Below the pieces are notes generated by a model. It worked only from the letters and a program-made list of their open reading frames with translations, did no database searches and was not told the origin of the DNA. From the NCBI GenBank assembly GCA_964573885.1, contig CAZNLL010000071.1:1-19361 (forward strand): 19,361 nt of DNA, written 5' to 3'. Of the stretch, positions 12,871-19,361 are shown piece by piece. The first letter of the stretch is position 1. Every line of letters starts with the position of its first letter. The position numbers and the translations under genes were made by a program. Source of the DNA: CAZNLL01 sp964573885. GTDB lineage: Bacteria > Desulfobacterota > DSM-4660 > Desulfatiglandales > Desulfatiglandaceae.

Positions 12871-13059
12871 GGTCATCCTCCTTTGTTAAAGGTTTCTTGG
12901 TTAGGACCCGGATTAGCCCTACTTGCCATGGAGCCCTCTAGGGCACCCTTTGCCAATAGTGTAAAAGGATACGAGCATAGCCCCCAAATGAAAATAGGGT
13001 CTGTAGTGTATATCCCTTTATAGAATCATGTAGTCTCTGATACGTCTCTTCGACACGCG

Positions 13060-16000
13060 CTAACCCTCCAGTTTTTGCTGCAACCGGCGAAGCCTCCTGC
13101 TCAGAACCTCGGCCATGTGGAGGGAAATTTCAGGAAATTCCTTGGCCATGGCCATGAAGTCTTGTTTGTGGAGCACCAGGAATCGGGAATCTTTTAAGGC
13201 CTTGACGGTGGCGGAGCGCTTGTCGGATTCGATAAGGGCCATCTCCCCGAAACAGGCTCCCCTTCCCATGCGGTCGATCTCAATCTCCTTCCATTCCTTT
13301 CCCTCTAAAACCGCCTTGGATACGGATACCTCTCCCTCCATAATCAGGTACATGGATTCACCGGGCTCTTTTTCTTGGAGGACCACTTTTCCTGAAGGAT
13401 GATCCATCTCTCGGGTTTGCAGGGTGACGGTGGCCAATTCCTGCACGGTGAGGCCTTCAAAAAGGTGGACCTCTTTTAGATAAAAGAGCTTATCCAAAAA
13501 GGAATCGGCCTGTTCCCTGGAATCTATAACGGATTGGGCGGCCCGGGAAATGTCCACCCCTCTTTCTTTAAGCCTCCGGGTGGCATCTGAGGCGTTGCCG
13601 GCCGCGCGCTCCGGGGGCAAAAGGAAGAGGGCCAGGACCACCGTGACCCAGTCCCCTTCCCGGAGGAGGTGGGTAAAGAGCTCAGCTGCATTCTCTTCGA
13701 ATTTGGAAAGACGGAAGTATTTTCTCCCTGCGGCAAGGGCCCTGGAAACAGGGATGTCATCCAGGAGAGGGATCATCACGGCGGACAAAGAACGGTCCAG
13801 GAACTGATCCAGGGCCTCAAGGCCGTTCGCCCTTCTGCGCGGGTTGCGGGATGAAACCCCTCGCCAGATCACCCTCATCCTTCCAGTGGTATCCTTGGCG
13901 GCCATCACCCTCAAAAGATTCTCCATCTCCATCCGACCCTTTTGCTCCAGGTGTTCCATGAGGAGGTCTCTTTCCCTGTTCCGGGGAAGGCGCTCCAGGC
14001 CGTGGACCACAGCGAGGTTGGTGTAGCTTCTCTTGAGCTGGTCTTTGACGAACCTATGGACGTTCAGATCCGTAATATGTAGTGTATCCAGAAGTTGGAG
14101 AAGACCTTTTCGGATTCTGCGGTCAGGCAGGTTGAGAGAGGCGATAAGGAGGTGTGGGTTTTCATAGGAGGCATTCAGGATCTTGGATCGGGCCATCTCG
14201 TGGATTTGATCTGAAGGATCCCCCAAAAGCTTGATGATCCTTTCCAGATCAGCGTCATCGCGAATTTTACAGGCCTCCAGGGCGGCCATGCGGACAGGAC
14301 CTGATGGATAGGAGAGAAAGGGGGCGACCGTCCGGGAAAGATTTTCCGCCTCCAATTCCTGAAGGCCTTTCAAGGTATGGATGAGGAGAGGGGGGTCTGA
14401 TTCCCGGTTCAAGAGGGCCGTAAGCCTTTGAATATACAAAGGGTCTTTAGTCCTTCCGGCGGCAATGGCCCCGGCCTTTTTATGGGAGCTGTCCCCGGAA
14501 TTGAGCCAGTTTTCTATCATCTCCTGATACTTCCCGGGTTCCAGGGGGTAAAGTCCTGCCACGGCATAGGCCTGTGCCTCGGGATCTTCTGCCTTTTCAA
14601 GTATCTCAAGGTTCAGCTTTTTGGCCGTGTCTTTTGGAAAGCGGTTTCCCGCCTTTGCCACAGCAATCATAAGGTCCTTTTTGGACGGATCCACCAGATC
14701 CCTCAGTAACCTCACGGCCTTCTCTCCTCCTCGAGGGGATAAGAGCGAGAGGAGGCCGACCTTGGTCCGGTCATCGTGTTTTTTGATGACCGTCAGTATA
14801 TGGTCATCCAGGCCCTTTGTTTGCAGAGACTTGAGAAGCCGGGCGTACCAGAGGCATTCCTCGCCCCGGGCGGATAAGAAGTGGCCAACCAGTTTTTTTT
14901 GCAAAGCCTTGCCCCTGAATAGGTGGCCCGCTTCCTGGTTTTCCAAGGGTCTAAAATCGGACCTGTCCCCGGAAATGATATTGAGAACCATGTTCAGGTA
15001 GTCCTTTTTGAGGAAAAGGGTGGCAACCATCCATGCTCCCACACAGAAACAGGCGGGCAATGAAAGGACCTTGGGGTGTATAAACCCCTCGGAGAAGAGG
15101 ACCAGACCGGACCCGGTAATAATGCCGATTCTCACCACCAGACCCCGAAGAAAGGATCTTATCAGATCGCGCTGGTCTTTGGGCAGCAACCCCAGCAGCG
15201 AAGTCCTTGCCGGCCTGTTAAAAGTGGTCCTGAGGACGGTGGTGGACAACCTGGCATAAATGGCGGTGAAGATATCGAACCGGAAGAGAAAGGCCACAAA
15301 AGCCAGCAGGTAATTGAGGGGATGGAACATAAGGGCCACCGGCAGTCCCCACCGTTTGAACAGCCGGCCCACAAAGAGGAGGACAAATAGATTAAGGGTG
15401 TTGAGGCATCCCATAAAATATCCAAAGAATCCCAGCAGTCCGCCTTCTGTGGCATAAAACTGATCAATGGCATAGCGAAATTGAAAATTCATGACAGGAA
15501 TGACCACATTGGGCAGCAGATGGAGTAGAATGAGAACTTTTATGAGCCTGGAACCCTTGACAAGGGAGGGGACCCTTTGGAGTTGTTCCACGATGGACTC
15601 TTGAGGCGGGGGTCTCACCTTGCCACCCTCATAAAAGAGCTTGTGGGGAAAACGCTTTGCCATCCATCTGACGGCCACGGCCCCGGACGCCGTGGTGCAA
15701 AGATAGGCGACCATGAGGTTATCCGAAGATACAATCCCTGCCAGTGTAGGGGTGAGGAAGCTGCCGATCACGCCGCCGAGGAGCCCTGCGGCCGTGATCA
15801 AAGGGAAGATCCGCTTGGATTGTCTCGCGTCAAAAATGTCATTGGCCAGGCTCCAAAATAGAAGCCCCAGGAGAATCTCGAATTGGGCTTTCAGAATGAA
15901 AAGGGCGCCATAGAGAAGGCTGAAGTCCAAGGGGATGAGAAAACGCAGTCCTGCAATCGACACTCCGCAGAAAAGGAGCACGGATGCAAAAAGACGGGTC

Positions 16001-16236
16001 CCTGAAATTCTCCTTTGAAGGATTCCGATAAAACCCACGGAAAAGAAGGTGAGCCCGGAGTTGGCTATATAGGCGAGAGGGAGATACTCTACCCCGAACC
16101 GCTTCAAGAAGGTGGTCTCTGCGAAGTTACTCAGGAGGATGTTGGAACTTCGGACCAGGAAGTAGGTAATGGACACCCAGAGGAATAAGGCGATTTCATT
16201 TCTGTAGATCTGGACCCATCGGGTCAACAGTGCCAT
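13060..16236 (-). CDS. Npt1/ADP-ATP-carrier-like transporter fused to HEAT repeats and a cyclic-nucleotide-binding domain
   Basis: A 1058-residue three-part protein. Residues 1-410 hold about twelve membrane segments of the nucleotide-transporter (Npt1/TlcC) type within the MFS fold, starting IYRNEIALFLWVSITYFLVRSSN and including LLGLLFWSLANDIFDARQSKRIFPLI. Residues about 420-900 are helical repeats of HEAT type (for example EDPEAQAYAVAGLYPLEPGKY, PVRMAALEACKI). Residues 925-1058 are a cNMP-binding domain with the GEMALIESDKRSATV phosphate-binding cassette, including the arginine at about 1007. It is an inner-membrane protein. It could be a carrier for nucleotides or another solute gated by cAMP or cGMP, or a sensor. 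A perfect palindrome TCTCCCGGGAGA at 16244-16255 contains its ribosome site (GGGAG), so translation may be controlled by a hairpin. Confidence 0.88.
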   Translation of the reverse strand: MALLTRWVQIYRNEIALFLWVSITYFLVRSSNILLSNFAETTFLKRFGVEYLPLAYIANSGLTFFSVGFIGILQRRISGTRLFASVLLFCGVSIAGLRFLIPLDFSLLYGALFILKAQFEILLGLLFWSLANDIFDARQSKRIFPLITAAGLLGGVIGSFLTPTLAGIVSSDNLMVAYLCTTASGAVAVRWMAKRFPHKLFYEGGKVRPPPQESIVEQLQRVPSLVKGSRLIKVLILLHLLPNVVIPVMNFQFRYAIDQFYATEGGLLGFFGYFMGCLNTLNLFVLLFVGRLFKRWGLPVALMFHPLNYLLAFVAFLFRFDIFTAIYARLSTTVLRTTFNRPARTSLLGLLPKDQRDLIRSFLRGLVVRIGIITGSGLVLFSEGFIHPKVLSLPACFCVGAWMVATLFLKKDYLNMVLNIISGDRSDFRPLENQEAGHLFRGKALQKKLVGHFLSARGEECLWYARLLKSLQTKGLDDHILTVIKKHDDRTKVGLLSLLSPRGGEKAVRLLRDLVDPSKKDLMIAVAKAGNRFPKDTAKKLNLEILEKAEDPEAQAYAVAGLYPLEPGKYQEMIENWLNSGDSSHKKAGAIAAGRTKDPLYIQRLTALLNRESDPPLLIHTLKGLQELEAENLSRTVAPFLSYPSGPVRMAALEACKIRDDADLERIIKLLGDPSDQIHEMARSKILNASYENPHLLIASLNLPDRRIRKGLLQLLDTLHITDLNVHRFVKDQLKRSYTNLAVVHGLERLPRNRERDLLMEHLEQKGRMEMENLLRVMAAKDTTGRMRVIWRGVSSRNPRRRANGLEALDQFLDRSLSAVMIPLLDDIPVSRALAAGRKYFRLSKFEENAAELFTHLLREGDWVTVVLALFLLPPERAAGNASDATRRLKERGVDISRAAQSVIDSREQADSFLDKLFYLKEVHLFEGLTVQELATVTLQTREMDHPSGKVVLQEKEPGESMYLIMEGEVSVSKAVLEGKEWKEIEIDRMGRGACFGEMALIESDKRSATVKALKDSRFLVLHKQDFMAMAKEFPEISLHMAEVLSRRLRRLQQKLEG

Positions 16237-16384
16237 TTACAATTCTCCCGGGAGATGGCCCGATCCAGGAACCGCCTTCAAATAAAGCGATAACAGCCCG
16301 CCTTGTATTCTCACCAAAACCCAGAGAGCTCATGATGAGAAGGCCCTTGTGTGGATGTGGAAAGGGACCATAGGCTGGGTCAAC

Positions 16385-17068
16385 TTAGAGTTTGTCCCAG
16401 TACTTGGGCCATCCGTAGTAATCGTGCAGGACCAACTGATATTCCCTGGTCATGGGCTCATAAGGGAGATAGTGGGGGCTGTGCCTGATGGCCTCTTTGG
16501 TCAGGTCAATACCGATCTTATCCTGGTCCTGATCCACCCATTGTATGCAGTCGGTCAGGACACAGACCTGCCGCCCGGGAAGCCAATTCCGTGTGTCAAT
16601 GATGGCATAATACACTTTCCAGGTTTTTGCCTGGGCGAGAAGGTCTGCCAGGTGGCCGATCTCTCCGTCCTTGGCCTGTATGTGGTATCCGGTGATGTCC
16701 TTTACCGAGAGAAGCCGGCCGGAACCCCCCTTTTCCTCCTGCTCCAGCCAGTACCGGGGAAGTCCGTAATGCTTAAGCCACTCTTCTTCGTAGTCCCGGG
16801 AAAGCGAGCCCGCTTCCTCCAGGGGAGGGCTGTTTTCTATTTCTTGCGTGGTCAGGGTTGCCGACAAACGGCGGCCTTCCGCGTCCATCCCTTCCAGTTG
16901 ATAAGGGGACAGGATGACTTTGCGGCCCGGTAACCACCTTCTTGGATCAACCACAAGATATCGGATCATCCACTGGCCCTCTTCCACAAGAAAATCCTTA
17001 CAGTTGCCCACTTCCCCGTCTTTGCCGGCAACCACATAATCCATCCATTGAGTAAGGCTTCGTACCAT
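16385..17068 (-). CDS. Double PRC-barrel domain protein
   Basis: A 227-residue protein with two PRC-barrel repeats. The first is YVVAGKDGEVGNCKDFLVEE...MIRYLVVDPRRWLPGRKVILSP at about 11-55. The second is YHIQAKDGEIGHLADLLAQ...KVYYAIIDTRNWLPGRQVCVLTD at about 138-185. The start at 17068 is supported by AAAGGAG eight bases upstream. PRC barrels occur in photosynthetic reaction-centre H subunits and in RNA-maturation proteins, and stand-alone ones are often stress-induced and of unknown role. It ends with a helical segment rich in tyrosine and tryptophan (MTREYQLVLHDYYGWPKYW). It lies 61 bp after the CDF gene and 148 bp before the transporter fusion. Confidence 0.88.
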   Translation of the reverse strand: MVRSLTQWMDYVVAGKDGEVGNCKDFLVEEGQWMIRYLVVDPRRWLPGRKVILSPYQLEGMDAEGRRLSATLTTQEIENSPPLEEAGSLSRDYEEEWLKHYGLPRYWLEQEEKGGSGRLLSVKDITGYHIQAKDGEIGHLADLLAQAKTWKVYYAIIDTRNWLPGRQVCVLTDCIQWVDQDQDKIGIDLTKEAIRHSPHYLPYEPMTREYQLVLHDYYGWPKYWDKL

Positions 17069-17129
17069 AAGCTGGACTCCTTTCCTGGTTTTTTCACAAA
17101 TCGGGCCCTTAAGACCGTATTCCTCCCTC

Positions 17130-18038
17130 CTACCGGGAACTGTCCCTACCGGGAAGGTCACACTGGTAGGTGTCGGCTTCTCGTTCCCACTGTAAGGTGA
17201 CATGGCTGATTCCGAAGCGCCGATGAAGAGTTTCCACCGCCTCCTTGATCAGGGCGTCATCATCACTGGGGTCCGGTTTCACCAGGTGGGCGGTTAAGGC
17301 CGTTTCCTGCGTGCTCAGGGCCCAGATGTGGAGATCGTGTACCGCCATCACCCCCGGGAGGGTGCAGAGATATTGTCTCACCGCCTCAGCATCGATATGC
17401 CCGGGGACGGCGTCCATGGCCATGTTAAAGGCGTCCCTGAACAGACCCCAGGTGCTTATAAGGATGACCGCCCCGATTCCCAGGCTTACTGCCGGGTCCA
17501 GCCAGGCCCATCCGGTGAGGAGGATGCCCGCGCCCGTGAGCACCACCCCTGCAGATACACCGGCATCCGCCGCCATATGGATAAACACCCCGCGGATGTT
17601 TAGATCGGTTTTCCGCCCGGCTGCGAAGAAAAGGGCGGTGAGGGAGTTGACCCCGAGCCCTATTAAGGCCACCCACACGATGGTCTTTCCCGGGACCATT
17701 GGAGGACTCCCCAAACGCTGGATGGATTCCCACGCGATGCCGCCGACAACCACCATGACCATAAAGGCATTTGCCAGGGCCGCAAGAATGGAGGCCCTCC
17801 GCCACCCGTAAGTGCGCCGTTCAGAGGGTGGTCGACCTGAAAGGATGCTGGCACCCCAGGCCAGTATCAACGCCAGTACATCCATCAGGTTGTGTCCCGC
17901 GTCCGCCAGGAGGGCCATTGATCCTGAAATGATTCCGAACAGGCCCTCCAAAATGACAAAGCCCAGGTTGAGGACAAAGCCGGTTGCGAAAGCACGGTTA
18001 GGGTGGTTTCCAGTGAAATGTTGATATGCTTCAGCCAT
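17130..18038 (-). CDS. Cation diffusion facilitator (ZitB/CzcD-type zinc exporter)
   Basis: A 302-residue inner-membrane metal/proton antiporter with six predicted helices. The metal site in helices 2 and 5 is H49-x3-D53 (ADAGHNLMD) and H154-x3-D158 (HMAADAG). This HD-HD set points to Zn2+ or Cd2+ rather than Mn2+ or Fe2+. The cytosolic C-terminal domain (HIDAEAVRQYL..., HDLHIWALSTQE, GISHVTLQWE) matches the family. The cytosolic loop lacks the histidine-rich stretch of some members. The ATG at 18038 is preferred over the upstream TTG at 18095, which would give a charged extension. It sits 147 bp after the RCK_C membrane protein and before the PRC-barrel gene. Confidence 0.93.
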   Translation of the reverse strand: MAEAYQHFTGNHPNRAFATGFVLNLGFVILEGLFGIISGSMALLADAGHNLMDVLALILAWGASILSGRPPSERRTYGWRRASILAALANAFMVMVVVGGIAWESIQRLGSPPMVPGKTIVWVALIGLGVNSLTALFFAAGRKTDLNIRGVFIHMAADAGVSAGVVLTGAGILLTGWAWLDPAVSLGIGAVILISTWGLFRDAFNMAMDAVPGHIDAEAVRQYLCTLPGVMAVHDLHIWALSTQETALTAHLVKPDPSDDDALIKEAVETLHRRFGISHVTLQWEREADTYQCDLPGRDSSR

Positions 18039-18184
18039 TGTCCTCTTCAACCTGCGCCTATCACGGGGTATGCCCGCGTGGAAAGGGGCCGTCAAAGCCT
18101 ATCCCTTTGTAGGTGATTCAATTTTGTTCCCTGATCCTCAAAGTTTTTGCAGGGTTTCCTGTAATGTTTGGAGGGCACTTGAGA

Positions 18185-18958
18185 TCAGCTTTTCTTTGAC
18201 TCGTCATGGGCCTTCTCTTTTTTCGAGACCGTTTTTTGCTCCTGGGCGGCCTTGTCGTGTTCAATATCTCCTTCACTTCCCTTGCGCCTTTTGTCCAGGT
18301 TTGCCACGCAAGAGGTGCGCCCGTAGAGGATCAGGGTGTCGCCGGGGAGGATCTCCGTGGACCCTCTGGGCACACCGATATAAACACCGTTTTTCCGTGT
18401 CAGTCCCAGCACGGACACGCCTTCATCCCTCAGACGAAGTTCCTGCAGGGCCCGGTTGGCCAGCCAGTCTTCCTTTTTGACCAGCAGTTCCTTGACACTG
18501 TAGTCTCCGGTTAGGCGAAGCAGGTTGGCAAAGTCGCGGATCTCGATGTCCGTGTATCGGTTGAGGGCCCAGCTCATAACCCTGGAGAGATATTGGTCCA
18601 CCCAGGGACTGGAGGCGATAGCCCACAAAAGAAATACGCCCCCGAAAAGGATGAAGATCTTTAGAGTATAAGAGGTGCCTTTCCCGGCATCGATGAACCC
18701 CAGCAAGAGAGAGGTTATGGCGCTCACAATGCCTGCGTTTCCCAAAAGCATGAGAACAAGCAGGATGCGCCGTCTCACCGGATGACTGACCACTTGCTCG
18801 GATTCTGTGGTGGTAAATCCCACGCCCGTAAATGCGGAACGGGCTTGAAAGCGGGCCGCTTCCCTTGAGAGTCCCGTATAGGTTAGGGCCACCGTGGCCA
18901 TCCGCGTAATCAGAATGGATAAGGTTATAATGAGGAGCAGAGAGAGAATGGAGATCAT
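18185..18958 (-). CDS. Membrane protein with C-terminal RCK_C (TrkA-C) domain
   Basis: About 257 residues. Three hydrophobic segments (about 3-20, 64-88, 98-116) precede a TrkA-C/RCK_C domain (about 155-222, for example VSVLGLTRKNGVYIGVPRGS then EILPGDTLILYGR). A highly charged lysine/glutamate-rich tail follows. Between the first two segments, ARSAFTGVGFTTTESE resembles a K+-channel selectivity-filter-like loop. The RCK_C domain usually binds nucleotides such as c-di-AMP or other ligands to gate transport. There is no RCK_N Rossmann domain. It is probably an ion-channel or transporter accessory protein, substrate unknown. AAAGGA lies 4 bases before a TTG at 18967 and 13 before the ATG at 18958, so the exact start is uncertain. 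Confidence 0.8.
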   Translation of the reverse strand: MISILSLLLIITLSILITRMATVALTYTGLSREAARFQARSAFTGVGFTTTESEQVVSHPVRRRILLVLMLLGNAGIVSAITSLLLGFIDAGKGTSYTLKIFILFGGVFLLWAIASSPWVDQYLSRVMSWALNRYTDIEIRDFANLLRLTGDYSVKELLVKKEDWLANRALQELRLRDEGVSVLGLTRKNGVYIGVPRGSTEILPGDTLILYGRTSCVANLDKRRKGSEGDIEHDKAAQEQKTVSKKEKAHDESKKS

Positions 18959-18967
18959 TTGAATCAA

Positions 18968-19244
18968 GCATTCCTTTGATTAAAAAGTTCGCACCTATTT
19001 ATACTAACTGGTTTTTTCCGAATCTCAATAAGGGGAATCCTGTATTCGCCAACCGCTTCCTATGTAGTGGCAGTAGTCCTGGGTGAGGCGAGGTTGGGGA
19101 AAAGGGCCAGCGGGGACAAGGCGCTTAAACCCGAGGGGTTGCCTTGCATTCTTTAGGAAAATAAGGTAAAATTTTTTATTCAAATTTTTATCACGAGCCC
19201 AAAGAAGTCAGTTATACAGCGCACCTACAAAAAAAGCCCCTGTT
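18968..19244. other. Intergenic region between divergent genes
   Basis: This stretch separates the minus-strand RCK_C gene from the plus-strand sensor start. An AT-rich segment lies at 19154-19190. No ribosome binding site is clear at the plus-strand start. Nothing else is identified. Confidence 0.45.
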
Positions 19245-19361
19245 ATGGATAAGAACATTGACGGATCGGAAACCACAGAGCTTCTTTCACACGATTTCAA
19301 GGATGAAATCCTTGAAGCCATCTTTACCAATATCCACTTCCTTGTGGCCTACCTGGACAGG
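19245..19361 (+). CDS. N-terminus of a probable PAS-domain signalling protein (cut by window end)
   Basis: Thirty-nine codons remain open to the window edge, beginning MDKNIDGSETTELLSHDFKD. EAIFTNIHFLVAYLDR matches the first helix and strand of a PAS sensory domain, as seen at the front of sensor histidine kinases and GGDEF proteins. The effector domain lies outside the window, so kinase or cyclase cannot be chosen. The ribosome binding site is weak. Confidence 0.65.
   Translation, partial: MDKNIDGSETTELLSHDFKDEILEAIFTNIHFLVAYLDR

Overview
The window looks like a chromosomal segment of an anaerobic or microaerotolerant bacterium, most likely a deltaproteobacterium (Desulfobacterota, sulfate reducer or syntroph type). 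This is an inference. It rests on a one-iron superoxide reductase, a rubrerythrin fragment, a stand-alone hemerythrin, several c-type cytochrome genes, a CoA-disulfide-reductase/rhodanese fusion, and small proteins of the kind seen in that group. No rRNA, tRNA, CRISPR array, phage gene or intact insertion sequence was seen. Both window ends cut through genes.

Left part (1-5010). A 5'-truncated L-lactate dehydrogenase remnant (minus strand) is followed by a gene-poor stretch with two perfect inverted repeats. Next is a minus-strand pair, hsp20 then superoxide reductase. It is divergent from a small carboxymuconolactone-decarboxylase-like gene that has a good sigma-70 promoter. A long di-heme cytochrome c of the cytochrome c peroxidase/MauG type (minus) is divergent from a protoglobin-PsiE membrane fusion (plus).

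Middle (5011-12663). A YyaL-type thioredoxin-fold protein is followed by the C-terminal remnant of what is probably a multiheme cytochrome and by a short-chain dehydrogenase. Then comes a plus-strand run: CoA-disulfide-reductase/rhodanese, a rubrerythrin C-terminal fragment, a DUF488 protein, a hemerythrin, a 71-aa protein and a secreted cytochrome P460. It is closed by a strong intrinsic terminator. These genes plausibly form a module handling persulfide, NO, hydroxylamine or oxygen stress.

Right part (12664-19361). A 67-aa minus-strand protein is followed by a minus-strand series transcribed from about 18960 down to 13060: a membrane protein with an RCK_C domain, a CDF zinc-type exporter, a double PRC-barrel protein, and a 1058-aa fusion of an Npt1/ADP-ATP-carrier-like transporter, HEAT-type repeats and a cyclic-nucleotide-binding domain. 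A PAS-like signalling protein starts at 19245 and runs off the end.

The most unexpected non-coding signal is a duplicated promoter-proximal element. It has a 13-bp and a 9-bp identical block and sits 25 or 26 bp from the start codons of the di-heme cytochrome gene and the distant short-chain dehydrogenase gene. It suggests shared control of the two genes.
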